Below the pieces are notes generated by a model. The model worked only from the letters and a program-made list of their open reading frames with translations, had not been told where the DNA came from and did no database searches. This document shows positions 6,532 through 13,987 of a stretch of DNA of 17,996 nucleotides, in pieces (the stretch's first letter is position 1; each line of letters opens with the position of its first letter). Where the stretch lies: positions 1 through 17,996 of the forward strand of contig JAOUDB010000015.1 of assembly GCA_029859485.1 (NCBI GenBank). Direction: 5' to 3'. Origin of the DNA: Desulfuromonadales bacterium (GTDB lineage: Bacteria > Desulfobacterota > Desulfuromonadia > Desulfuromonadales > BM103). The translations under genes and the position numbers were made by a program.

Positions 6532-7842
6532 TTACAAACCACTGGCATCAAGCGAAGACTCAATCTCCAGAGAGCGCAATTTAAGCACCATCTTGCGGCG
6601 TACCGAGGTAGGGATCTCGACATGAAGGCATTGGCTGGCCGGGTTGAGCTTGTGTGCAGCGATGCGCTGCAAGGCGTTGGCTCCGGCGCCCGGCAGCCAG
6701 CGCAGATCCTCATTCGGTAAAAAGGCCCGCTCTTCACCCTCGAGCAGGCTGTCGGTGTCGATGCGCGGATCGATCTGCGTGCCGAGCAGCTGCATGCCGC
6801 CGAGCAGGGCGAAGTTGTAACAATGATGGATATCGGCACAGAACTGTACGTACATTTCCTCGGAGAGGTCACGCACCAAGGTCAGGCCCTGCTTCATCTC
6901 GTTATGAGGTTGGAGATAGAAGACGTCTTTTTTACGGTGTAACTCTCCGAGTTGCTCGGGGATCCTGAAGGGCGGCAGGCCTCCGAGGCCGACCACGACG
7001 CGCCGATCGTCACTGAAGGTCCCCACGCAGCCATGAATGTCGATCACCAGATCCGGTAAGCTTATCTCCAGTGCGGCAACATAGCCGGGCAAGCCTTCTT
7101 CGAGTTTGTAACAGTAAGGATGGCCGTGTTCATCAATGTAGGGATAGATGACGTCGATATTGCTCGGGTTGAGTGGGACCCCCCAACTTTCCAGTTGAAC
7201 AAGATTTTCATCGGTTAGGGGCTCTCGCCCGGCAAATCCGAGGTTGATGATCGCCGAGCCGCCTTTGCCGGTGCGAAGGAAGTAGAGTGTCACCTCAAGA
7301 GTGTGCGGATCGTAAGGGCCGTGGCTCGCTGTGATCAGAGGCCGCTTTTGACGGTCGACATGCTGCAAGCTGCGCAGGAGCAGGACGCCACCTGCGGCGT
7401 CCGGTAGAAAGCGCGCTTCAAATTCAGGCAGAGCATGGGCGCAGGGAAGCCAACCGGAATCGCTGGTCGGGACTTCGGCAAAGAAACGCTGCAGGACCTC
7501 CTTGCGCCAGGTTGCAACGAAGCGCAGGCAGCGATTCGGTAGTCGGTAGTAGATGGAATAGTGGATGGGGTCGAGGTAGATACGAGCCTGCAGACGCTTT
7601 AAAAGCACACGATTGTAATTGTTCTGGGTGCTTTTAAGCAGGCGCTCGGTGATCTCTATCATGTTGGCAAAGATGGCTTCATCCGGCACCTCATCAAGCA
7701 ACTCAACCCGCTTCAACCGGCTGTAGTCTTCCTGGCCGATTTCGACTTCGAGCCGGTTCAGGTGGCGCTGGAAGGGTACGGTCTCGTCAACTTCAAACTG
7801 GCTGAGAAAGAGTGGAGATATCTTGGGTCGCTGGTTCTTCAT
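6532..7842 (-). CDS. Putative metal-dependent hydrolase, N-formylglutamate amidohydrolase-like
   Basis: A 436-aa soluble protein with no signal peptide. The second half holds an ordered set of motifs like those of zinc-dependent amidohydrolases/deacylases of the N-formylglutamate amidohydrolase group: TASHGP (171-176), LVIDIHG (265-271) and CLHVEIPTSVRR (405-416), which could supply two histidines and an acidic residue for a metal. The N-terminal roughly 150 residues (helical, charged) are not part of a family I know. It is longer than ordinary FGases (about 260-300 aa), so the substrate is uncertain. The start is ATG 7840-7842 with a weak GGAA site upstream. It follows an MFS exporter gene on the same strand after 96 bases. 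The assignment rests on motif resemblance only. Confidence 0.55.
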   Translation of the reverse strand: MKNQRPKISPLFLSQFEVDETVPFQRHLNRLEVEIGQEDYSRLKRVELLDEVPDEAIFANMIEITERLLKSTQNNYNRVLLKRLQARIYLDPIHYSIYYRLPNRCLRFVATWRKEVLQRFFAEVPTSDSGWLPCAHALPEFEARFLPDAAGGVLLLRSLQHVDRQKRPLITASHGPYDPHTLEVTLYFLRTGKGGSAIINLGFAGREPLTDENLVQLESWGVPLNPSNIDVIYPYIDEHGHPYCYKLEEGLPGYVAALEISLPDLVIDIHGCVGTFSDDRRVVVGLGGLPPFRIPEQLGELHRKKDVFYLQPHNEMKQGLTLVRDLSEEMYVQFCADIHHCYNFALLGGMQLLGTQIDPRIDTDSLLEGEERAFLPNEDLRWLPGAGANALQRIAAHKLNPASQCLHVEIPTSVRRKMVLKLRSLEIESSLDASGL

Positions 7843-7938
7843 CGCATTTCCGGAAGTTCGCGCCTGTCAGTAACATCTTATTTTAATCTTACCGAGTTTT
7901 TCCGGTTTGTCGCGATTCGTTGCAGTGCCTTTTTCCCG

Positions 7939-9333
7939 CTAGGACAAATATTTCTGGTCCGGTTGCTTTTTAATGCGGGCAATTGAGAAGAAGATGCCGA
8001 CGATGCAGAGGGCCGAGAAGGTTACGAGTGCGGTGTGCATACTGGTGAGGAACTGGGGTTGGGTCTGCGGGGTCACGGCATGGTCCGCCATGAAGATAGA
8101 GAAGCTGATGGTGATAATCGTCATGCTGCCCATCATGCCCAGGGTGCGCATTGTGCTGTTGAGGCCGGAGGCGACACCAAGGTAGCGGGGAGGCACGCTG
8201 CCCATGATGACGCTGATGTTTGGTGAGGAAAAGAGCGCAAAGCCGAGGCCCAGGGTTGCCAGCATCACCATGATCAGCATTATCGAAGTTGTGACCGTGA
8301 TGCTGGCGGCGATGGCGAGGCCTGCAGCACAAAGGCCCATACCTATGGTCGCCACGGTGGCTGCGGAGAAGCGGTCGGCGAGCCGTCCGCATAGTGGTGA
8401 GAAGGCCGCCTGCACGATTGGTTGAATGATGAGAATGGTTCCCGCCTCGCGAGGGTTCAAGCCTTTGACATATTGCAGGTAGAGGCTCAGGAAAAAAGTG
8501 ACCCCGAAAGTTGCGGAGTAATTGAGCATGGCCGCCAGGTTGGAGAAGGCAAACACCCGGTTGCTGCGCAACAGGTTGACATTGAGAACAGGGAACTCGG
8601 TGTGCGATTCAAGAATCAGAAAGTGGATCAAGCCCCCTGTGCCGCACAATGCCAGCAGCCAGGCCCAGAGGCCTTTGTCCAGATTCGAGGCTCCGCAGAT
8701 CAGTAGCAGAATTGCCGCCGCGTAAACCAGGCTGCCGCGCCAGTCGAAAGGTTCTCCCTTGGCCTCGGCCCATTCACCACGTAGTTTGGCACAGGAAACG
8801 GCGAAAGTGATCATGCCGAGAGGAACGGCAAGATAGAAGATGGAACGCCAACCGAAAGCGGTGACCAGCGCCCCACCGAAAAAGGGCCCACAGGAGATGC
8901 CAGCGTAGACGCTGGCTACGGCGATACCGAGAGCCTTGCCGCGTTCTTCGGCAGGGAAAACTGAAACGACGATAGCGAAGGTGGTCGCCATAACCATGGA
9001 ACCGCCCATGCCCTGCAGAAAGCGCATGACAATCAGCGATTCAATCGACCAAGCCTGGGAGAGCAGTCCTCCGGCGAGGGTAAAGACGACGATACCGTAC
9101 TGGAAGATGCGGCGGCGGCCGTAGATGTCGCCCATACGACCCATGGCCAGAAGAAAAATCGACGCCGAAAGGACATAAGTGGTTTCCACCAGTCCTAGCT
9201 GCATGGCGCTGGCGCTGAAATCACGGCCGATGGCAGGCAGCGCAACCCCGACCGCAGACATCATGAAGGGCATGAGGAAGTGAGCGGTGCAGACCACAAA
9301 GAGGGTCGCTGTTCTGGAGACATGCTGTGTCAT
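7939..9333 (-). CDS. MFS transporter, DHA2 (EmrB/QacA-like) drug:H+ antiporter family
   Basis: A 464-aa inner-membrane protein, hydrophobic throughout, with enough segments for 14 helices as in the DHA2 group. Motif A is present after helix 2 as GRMGDIYGRRRIF (about 65-77). Motif C-like glycine/proline residues occur in AGISCGPFFGGAL (about 144-156), which is typical of antiporters. The N-terminus (LFVVCTAHFLMPFMMSAVGVALP) matches family helix 1 with its conserved ALP. It probably exports a drug-like or metabolic compound using the proton gradient; substrate is not predictable. The start is ATG 9331-9333 with AGGG upstream. The hydrolase gene follows 96 bases downstream and may be co-transcribed. 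Confidence 0.88.
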   Translation of the reverse strand: MTQHVSRTATLFVVCTAHFLMPFMMSAVGVALPAIGRDFSASAMQLGLVETTYVLSASIFLLAMGRMGDIYGRRRIFQYGIVVFTLAGGLLSQAWSIESLIVMRFLQGMGGSMVMATTFAIVVSVFPAEERGKALGIAVASVYAGISCGPFFGGALVTAFGWRSIFYLAVPLGMITFAVSCAKLRGEWAEAKGEPFDWRGSLVYAAAILLLICGASNLDKGLWAWLLALCGTGGLIHFLILESHTEFPVLNVNLLRSNRVFAFSNLAAMLNYSATFGVTFFLSLYLQYVKGLNPREAGTILIIQPIVQAAFSPLCGRLADRFSAATVATIGMGLCAAGLAIAASITVTTSIMLIMVMLATLGLGFALFSSPNISVIMGSVPPRYLGVASGLNSTMRTLGMMGSMTIITISFSIFMADHAVTPQTQPQFLTSMHTALVTFSALCIVGIFFSIARIKKQPDQKYLS

Positions 9334-9402
9334 CTAGAACCCTGTTGCGCGCAGTGTGTGGCATGAAAAAGCTTGTTAAAAATCATCATATCTTTATAGA
9401 TT

Positions 9403-9444
9403 CTCCAGCCTCCAGCCTCCAGCCTCCAGCCTCCAGCCTCCAGC
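9403..9444. repeat. Perfect tandem heptad repeat, 6 x CTCCAGC (array 4)
   Basis: Six uninterrupted copies of CTCCAGC fill 9403-9444. On the minus strand it reads GCTGGAG and begins 2 bases after the stop codon of the SPOR/NlpC gene, so it is at the start of that gene's 3' region and upstream of the MFS gene. The AGC trinucleotides are at 9407 to 9442 in strict 7-base steps, the same period and core as the degenerate arrays near 120, 2429 and 6452. The minus strand is G-rich. A 7-base unit is prone to copy-number change by slippage. Confidence 0.95.
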
Positions 9445-9446
9445 CC

Positions 9447-10310
9447 CTAAAGATAGGTCCTGCCACCTATGTAGGTTTTTGCAAAAAACGAGTTTGAAAG
9501 TTTTTCGATGCGCACGTTTTTGCCCGTTCGTGGGGCGTGGATGAAGTTGCCGCTGCCGAGATACATGCCGACGTGGGTGACCCGCGTGCCACCCTTGGTG
9601 GCGAAGAAGACCAGGTCTCCCGGTTGCAGGTTTCTCTTCGAGACCCACTTGCCAGCCTTGAACTGGCTGCGTGAGACGCGTGGAAGATTGAGGCCGTTCA
9701 GCCGGTAAGAGACCATCGTCAGACCACTGCAGTCAAAACCGTTCTTGGCGGTTGTGCCGCCCCAGCGGTAGGGAATGCCGATGAAACGCTTGGCCGTTTT
9801 AACCAGCTCGTCACGCAGGTTGCCTTTGCCGCTTTGCTTGATGCGGGCGGCGGCATAATCCTCGGGGAAGACGATGAAAAATGTATCGATCAAGCTCTGG
9901 GCCTGTAACCGTTCGGCTTCGGCACGGGCTGGTTTGTAGGTGCTGTGATTGCCGAAGCGAACCTTGTAAAGCCCAGACTCATGGCGGAAGTAGTAGGCGT
10001 CTATACCTCGAGATTCGAGAAGGCGCTCCAGGCGCACGGCGTTGTCGAGATTGGAAAAGGCACCGACCTGGATCGAGTAACCCATCTTTTCCAGGGACAC
10101 TGTTGTTTGTGCCGCTTCATTTTCAGGGTGTGACGTCTCTTTGAGCAGGGAGGAGATAGGGTCTTCGGATGGAACGGTTTCGGTCTTGCCCCTCTGCCTT
10201 TGTGGCGTACTGCAGGCGGTTAGAACCAGCAACATCAGGAGCATGGTAAAGAGGCTACGATAAAATTTGCTGAGCGGGGAAGTTGCTGTCGTCATGACAG
10301 AAAGCGCCAT
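9447..10310 (-). CDS. SPOR-domain NlpC/P60 family lipoprotein (cell-wall peptidase)
   Basis: A 287-aa exported lipoprotein. The N-terminus has a basic region, a hydrophobic core (about 20-30) and lipobox LTAC with the lipidated Cys33. A linker follows, then a SPOR domain (about 77-148, YSIQVGAFSNLDNAVRLERL) that binds denuded glycan strands, then an NlpC/P60 domain (about 165-287). The catalytic Cys194 lies in FDCSG, His246 in THVGMYLG and His258 in FIHAP. Such proteins cleave peptide cross-links or stems in peptidoglycan, here probably at the septum because of the SPOR domain. The start is ambiguous: ATG 10308-10310 has AAAGG touching it, while ATG 10293-10295 (residue 6) has that site 14 bases away. 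Both keep the signal peptide. Confidence 0.9.
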   Translation of the reverse strand: MALSVMTTATSPLSKFYRSLFTMLLMLLVLTACSTPQRQRGKTETVPSEDPISSLLKETSHPENEAAQTTVSLEKMGYSIQVGAFSNLDNAVRLERLLESRGIDAYYFRHESGLYKVRFGNHSTYKPARAEAERLQAQSLIDTFFIVFPEDYAAARIKQSGKGNLRDELVKTAKRFIGIPYRWGGTTAKNGFDCSGLTMVSYRLNGLNLPRVSRSQFKAGKWVSKRNLQPGDLVFFATKGGTRVTHVGMYLGSGNFIHAPRTGKNVRIEKLSNSFFAKTYIGGRTYL

Positions 10311-10701
10311 CCTTTAATTGCAGAATTCAAGGAGGCAAGATTAGCACAATCTTTAGAAAAAATAACGGTTCTATGAGAAAAAAGATTAAACGCAAAAACG
10401 CCAAGAGAAACTAATAAGGACGCGATGAAAGACTTGGAAATAAGCCTGCTATCGAACACAGCCAGAAGTCCGCGTTTTGAGGTAATAAAACCTGATAAAG
10501 GCTGATGGGAGACAAAACCTTAAGCTCATGATTCTAGCAATTATCTGAAGTTGTCTGCATTCAATTAATGCTTGCTTTTGAACAACCGATTTCTTTGTAC
10601 TCTTTCCTTTAACCTTTGCATCTTTGCGTTAAATGTTTATAGCCTTTACTCGGGCGGTCCGTCGGGAAAATTAATGAGTGCATTTCGTACTGAAAGGCAG
10701 T
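10311..10701. other. Gene-free interval (391 bp) with a degenerate inverted repeat pair
   Basis: No supported gene lies here; it separates the 5' end of the SPOR/NlpC gene from the 3' end of the methyltransferase gene. It contains ATTAAACGCAAAAACGCCAA at 10385-10404 and, about 210 bases on, TTTGCATCTTTGCGTTAAAT at 10616-10635, whose reverse complement matches the first at about 15 of 20 positions. They look like two decayed arms of one common intergenic inverted repeat. Its left edge probably holds the promoter of the SPOR/NlpC gene, but no convincing -10/-35 pair was found. Confidence 0.55.
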
Positions 10702-11604
10702 TCAGGGTAGACGGTAAAGATGCAAAGTGACTCCGCACGCCAGGTCGGCTTCGGGGAAATCCTCTCCCGGAGTAAACATTCCCAGGTTTTCTGCGGTAGG
10801 GATGATTTCGGCAAACAGGTCGTCGAGATAGTCAGGGCCGAGGTGGGGGGCGTTGAGACATGCCAGGACTTCACCACCGGAGGTGACCAGTTTTGGGAGC
10901 GTGCGCACCAGCTTTGGCCAGTGCTGCTCAGCGGTGAAACTTTTCCCTTGGGCGGCTGGCGGGTCACAGACCACCAGGTCGAAAGGGCCGATCTTCTTCA
11001 GTTTACTGAGGCTGCGGAAGAACTCCAGAGGGAGAAAGCTGGCTTTGCGCAGATCTATGTTGTTGAGCTGATGGTTGTGCCTGCCAAGCTCCAGGGCGCC
11101 GCGGTTCATGTCGAGGTTGACAACCTGGGTCGCACCTCCGACCAGTGCTGCAACAGAAAAGCTGCAGCTGTAGGCAAAGAGGTTGAGCACGCGCTTGTCC
11201 TTAGCGCGCTCACGAACCAGTTTGCGCCCTGTTGCCATGTCCGGGAAGAATCCGATGTTCTGCGCCTCGCCGAGACGCAGGCGAAAAGAGAGACCCGCTT
11301 CCCGGGCTTCTATATTCTCAGGCAATGCCCCGTGCAGCAGTCGGCTTGGTCCATTGGCTAGGAAGCGTTCCTGCAGTAGAATCGCTTGGGGTTGCTCGGG
11401 CAAGGTTGAGATCAGCATTTCGGTCAGTTCCTCCAGCCAGGCTTGCGGACGCTTCTGGTAGAGGGTGACCGTGACAACAGGGGAGAAGTAGTCAATCAGC
11501 AGATCTTCATAACCGGCAAAGCAGTGACCCCGACCGTGAAAAAGACGTCGGGTTTCTTCCGCGTGTGGCAGGTGTTGGATGATTTCGTCGTGAATTGTCT
11601 GCAT
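10702..11604 (-). CDS. Class I SAM-dependent methyltransferase, RlmI/RlmK-like
   Basis: A 300-aa soluble protein. The N-terminal part (1-110) is variable. The RlmI-type core begins at NIGFFPDMATGRKLVRE (116-132), the segment after the beta-hairpin in this family. Next are the SAM-binding loop VLNLFAYSCSFSVAALVGGA (139-158), an acidic residue in VVNLDMNRGALE, and the catalytic motif DLVVCDPPAAQGKSF (209-223). RlmI makes m5C and RlmK/L make m7G/m2G in 23S rRNA. The protein is shorter than RlmI (about 396 aa) and lacks an obvious PUA domain, so substrate, probably rRNA, is uncertain. The start is ATG 11602-11604. An 84-aa gene ends 44 bases upstream on the same strand, suggesting an operon. Confidence 0.8.
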   Translation of the reverse strand: MQTIHDEIIQHLPHAEETRRLFHGRGHCFAGYEDLLIDYFSPVVTVTLYQKRPQAWLEELTEMLISTLPEQPQAILLQERFLANGPSRLLHGALPENIEAREAGLSFRLRLGEAQNIGFFPDMATGRKLVRERAKDKRVLNLFAYSCSFSVAALVGGATQVVNLDMNRGALELGRHNHQLNNIDLRKASFLPLEFFRSLSKLKKIGPFDLVVCDPPAAQGKSFTAEQHWPKLVRTLPKLVTSGGEVLACLNAPHLGPDYLDDLFAEIIPTAENLGMFTPGEDFPEADLACGVTLHLYRLP

Positions 11605-11648
11605 GGACTATGGTGGCTGGCCTTGTGGTATGGGTTGCCCCGGGTTGC

Positions 11649-11903
11649 TCAGTATCTGACCTTGAGACGGTCGAGGGTGCGATGGATGTCTTCAAGGCTG
11701 AAGCCTTGTTTTTCACAGCACATCTCTGACCAGGTCTCATACTCCTCGACGCGCATGACGAGCTCTTCGACCAGAGCTTCGCGGCCAGCGAAATCAGCCG
11801 GATTCTCGGCGACCTTCATCAGTAGCGGCACGATGAAGTCGGGCAGCTCTCCTTCGCTATTCTCTTTGAGGGTGCTTGCGGCCAGCTTGGCGAAAATATC
11901 CAT
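11649..11903 (-). CDS. Small conserved-looking protein, 84 aa, unknown
   Basis: ATG 11901-11903 is preceded by GTGGAGAACCTTT, a good ribosome binding site with 7-base spacing. The protein is acidic, mostly helical and soluble: MDIFAKLAASTLKENSEGEL, then PDFIVPLLMKVAENPADF, a long acidic helix and paired cysteines in SEMCCEKQGF. I do not recognise the family. It is the first gene of a two-gene minus-strand unit with the RlmI-like methyltransferase, and divergent from the DUF815 ATPase gene. Overlapping frames on the other strand lack ribosome binding sites and look like shadows. Confidence 0.75.
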   Translation of the reverse strand: MDIFAKLAASTLKENSEGELPDFIVPLLMKVAENPADFAGREALVEELVMRVEEYETWSEMCCEKQGFSLEDIHRTLDRLKVRY

Positions 11904-12023
11904 AAAGGTTCTCCACGTTTAGAGGCGCCTTGTTGTGAGGTCGGGTATTTGTCGAGCATAACCTTAGCCAGAGAAAGGTGCAACACTTCCGGCGCGTAAG
12001 TTGGCGTAAAAGATGATTAAAAT

Positions 12024-12053
12024 TTGACTTCAGCCCTGTGGGTAACGTATATA
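12024..12053 (+). promoter_or_regulatory. Probable sigma70 promoter for the DUF815 ATPase gene
   Basis: TTGACT (12024-12029) and TATATA (12048-12053) are 18 bases apart and end 46 bases before the ATG. The -35 matches consensus at 5 of 6 positions. The surrounding AT-rich intergenic stretch separates two divergent transcripts. Confidence 0.5.
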
Positions 12054-12099
12054 GAAACACTTTTAAGCACCTACGAATGGCAGATAGCAAGAAAGAGAG

Positions 12100-12999
12100 A
12101 TGAACAAGATGATGCTGAAACCCGAAGTTGTTGCCCAGCTGGAGCGTGTTCTCAGCTCCGTAGAACAGTTGCTGCCCAAGCCGTGCAAGCCGGTCGACTG
12201 GTTGACCTGCTCCGCTGCCAATTGGCGCCGTCATTCCTTTTCAGGTTTTCTCGAGCCGGTCAAAGTGACCGACACCACCACTCTTGATGAACTCCTCGGT
12301 GTTGAAGACCAGAAAGAAATCATGATCGATAATACCCGGCAGTTCCTTGCCGGCTTGCCCGCCAACAATTCGCTGCTCTGGGGTTCGCGTGGGACCGGTA
12401 AATCTTCTCTGGTTAAGGCTCTGCTCAATGAGTACGCCGCCGATGGTTTGCGCGTCATCCAGGTGGAGAAGGAAGACCTGATCTATCTGTCGGAGATCTT
12501 TGCAGCAGTAGAGAACGAGCCTTACCGGTTTATTCTGCTCTGCGACGATTTGACCTTTGAGGTCGGCGAGCTGAGCTACAAGATGCTGAAGAGCGCGCTC
12601 GATGGTTCGGTCTATTCGGCACCGGAGAACGTGTTGATCTACGTGACCTCGAACCGTCGACACTTGTTGCCTGAATACGAATCCGATCATCTCGGCGGTA
12701 AATACGTCAAAGGGGAATTGCAGCAGAGCGAGGCGATGGAGGAGAAGGTCTCACTTTCCGACCGTTTCGGTCTGTGGGTCCCGTTCCACGTGTTCAGTCA
12801 GGGGCGTTACCTGGATGCCGTTCGGCTCTGTGTGGAGCGCCAAGCCCGTGAACGCAAGGTCGAAATCCCTTGGTCGCCGGAGCTCGAGCAAGATGCGGTG
12901 AAATGGTCACGCGACAAGAGCAAGCGCTGTGGTCGAACCGCTTTCCAGTTCTCCAAGAACTGGGTCGGGCGTTACTTGTTGAAGAAGCAGGCGGCCTGA
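12100..12999 (+). CDS. DUF815 family AAA+ ATPase
   Basis: A 299-aa cytoplasmic P-loop ATPase. Residues 1-80 are a helical lead-in with a WLTCSAANWRR segment. Walker A is GSRGTGKSS (95-103), Walker B is FILLCDDLTFE (144-154), and a sensor-1-like strand with the basic residues YVTSNRRHLLPE (181-192) follows LKSALDGSVYSAPENVLI. A second conserved block, SLSDRFGLWVPFH, and a C-terminal RTAFQFSKNWVGRYL complete the DUF815 pattern. The cellular role of the family is not established. Start ATG 12100 has a purine-rich GAAAGAGAG before it. It appears to be monocistronic, divergent from the 84-aa gene. Confidence 0.88.
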   Translation: MNKMMLKPEVVAQLERVLSSVEQLLPKPCKPVDWLTCSAANWRRHSFSGFLEPVKVTDTTTLDELLGVEDQKEIMIDNTRQFLAGLPANNSLLWGSRGTGKSSLVKALLNEYAADGLRVIQVEKEDLIYLSEIFAAVENEPYRFILLCDDLTFEVGELSYKMLKSALDGSVYSAPENVLIYVTSNRRHLLPEYESDHLGGKYVKGELQQSEAMEEKVSLSDRFGLWVPFHVFSQGRYLDAVRLCVERQARERKVEIPWSPELEQDAVKWSRDKSKRCGRTAFQFSKNWVGRYLLKKQAA

Positions 13000-13060
13000 T
13001 CGGGGCTGCTCCCGCACGGTGTCTGGCCCATAACCTATTGGGAATTAGTTACGATTTATA

Positions 13061-13217
13061 AGATGAAATCAGGCTTATTATTGATAGACCTTTGAGAAGT
13101 TTTTTGATCCACGCAATCATGGCCACCTGGAGACAGGTGGCCATTTACTATTTATCAGGGTAACTAGGGATTTCTCATTTCGGTCAAATTAAGACACTCC
13201 AAGCAATGCGAGAGGAC
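13061..13217 (+). repeat. Dispersed hairpin repeat, copy A
   Basis: Shares with copy B an ordered set of blocks: AGATGAAATCAGG, TTATTGATAGA, an ATGGCCAC...GTGGCCAT hairpin, ATTTATCAGGGT and a terminal GCGAGAGGAC. The hairpin is perfect here: ATGGCCACCTG (13119-13129), loop GAGA, CAGGTGGCCAT (13134-13144). There is no long T-run after it, only TTACTATTTAT. Orientation is set to match copies B, C and D. Confidence 0.75.
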
Positions 13218-13314
13218 AAACAAGAAACCCACACCCTTGATCTAAATACCCAACGGGACATGCTTTCACTGTGTTGCTTATATCGGTTTATGAGAGTGCA
13301 GAGGAAGGTGAACA

Positions 13315-13398
13315 ATGATTACAAGCCATCTGCACGACGGCGGGTGTTTTCTTCTTTTGTGGATGGAAAGTGTAATTACTGAGCGAGCCAATGGTTAG
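13315..13398 (+). CDS. Possible 27-aa peptide or gene remnant
   Basis: ATG 13315 has GAGGAAGG six bases upstream, one of the better ribosome binding sites in this region. The frame closes after 27 codons (MITSHLHDGGCFLLLWMESV, then ITERANG). It ends just before the 3' end of the minus-strand Lrp gene, so it is not an obvious leader of any downstream + strand gene. It could be the 5' stub of a lost gene. I do not recognise it. Confidence 0.25.
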   Translation: MITSHLHDGGCFLLLWMESVITERANG

Positions 13399-13402
13399 AA
13401 AT

Positions 13403-13864
13403 CTACATGTCGGAAACCGGGATCGCGGTCTCGAACTTGTTTCTCTCCATGGCGAACAGAGTCCGAAATTTCACCACATTCGGGTCATTGTTAAAAAGCC
13501 TGTTACAGATGGCTTGGTATTCCTTCATGTCAACTAGGTTGATTATCAAGATTACGTCGGTCTCGCCTGTCACACTGTAGGCCTGTGTTATGGCTGGTTC
13601 CCTCAAGATTTGATCCATAAACATTTGTCTAGCTTCTGTCCCGTGTCGCTCAAGCGTTACATCAACGATTGCTGTCAGACCTCGGTTGAGTTTGTCTGGA
13701 TCAACCAAGCCCACGGTTTTCAGTATCACTCCCTCCTTTTTTAATTTCTGAACACGTCGCAGACAACTTGATGGCGACAGGCTGACTTGAACTGCTAGCT
13801 CAGCATTGGTCAGTGCAGCATTGTTCTGGATTACTTCGATAATCTTGTAGTCAATTGCGTCCAT
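13403..13864 (-). CDS. Lrp/AsnC family transcriptional regulator
   Basis: A 153-aa DNA-binding regulator. The N-terminal helix-turn-helix spans about 1-60 (MDAIDYKIIEVIQ, then LTNAELAVQVSLSPSSCLRRVQ-type recognition helix), and the C-terminal RAM effector-binding domain about 65-145 with the VTGETDVILIINLVDMKEY core. The frame is open from TTG 13870, but ATG 13862-13864 fits the family start. Lrp-type proteins form octamers or dimers, sense amino acids and often control a divergent transporter. Here the gene faces away from a Gate-domain protein and an EamA transporter across a 123-base AT-rich gap, which suggests it controls them and itself. The ligand cannot be told. Confidence 0.9.
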   Translation of the reverse strand: MDAIDYKIIEVIQNNAALTNAELAVQVSLSPSSCLRRVQKLKKEGVILKTVGLVDPDKLNRGLTAIVDVTLERHGTEARQMFMDQILREPAITQAYSVTGETDVILIINLVDMKEYQAICNRLFNNDPNVVKFRTLFAMERNKFETAIPVSDM

Positions 13865-13987
13865 TTGCAAAATTATCCCAAATAAATGGTTTGTTTAGAA
13901 TTATAGGTCATTTTAACACAACAATTAGTTACATCTTCGATTTAAAATCACCTATTCTTCCCATGTCTTTGATTTGGGAGGTCGGGC
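13865..13987. promoter_or_regulatory. Divergent promoter/operator region of lrp-like and transporter genes
   Basis: A 123-base AT-rich spacer between two divergent start codons must hold both promoters. The A/T-rich tracts around 13880-13925 and 13938-13950 (TTCGATTTAAAATCACC) are the sort of sequence Lrp-type proteins bind. I could not assign a unique -10/-35 pair. Confidence 0.45.

Larger units (their letters stand above)
13000..13402. other. Convergent intergenic region (403 bp)
   Basis: This lies between the 3' ends of the DUF815 gene (+) and the Lrp gene (-). It holds repeat copy A (13061-13217) with a strong hairpin, which may end one or both transcripts, and a 27-codon frame with a good ribosome binding site at 13315. 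No other gene is supported. Composition is more AT-rich than the flanking ATPase gene. Confidence 0.6.

Noticed and set aside
9394..9648. 84-codon minus frame ending in a repeated GGWRLEA peptide
   Set aside because: It is an alternative frame of the NlpC/P60 domain running into the CTCCAGC tandem repeat; the peptide repeat simply reflects the 7-base unit read in three frames.
10720..11361. 213-codon open frame on the plus strand
   Set aside because: Antisense to the RlmI-like methyltransferase, which has clear SAM-binding and DPPA motifs; no domain and no ribosome binding site.
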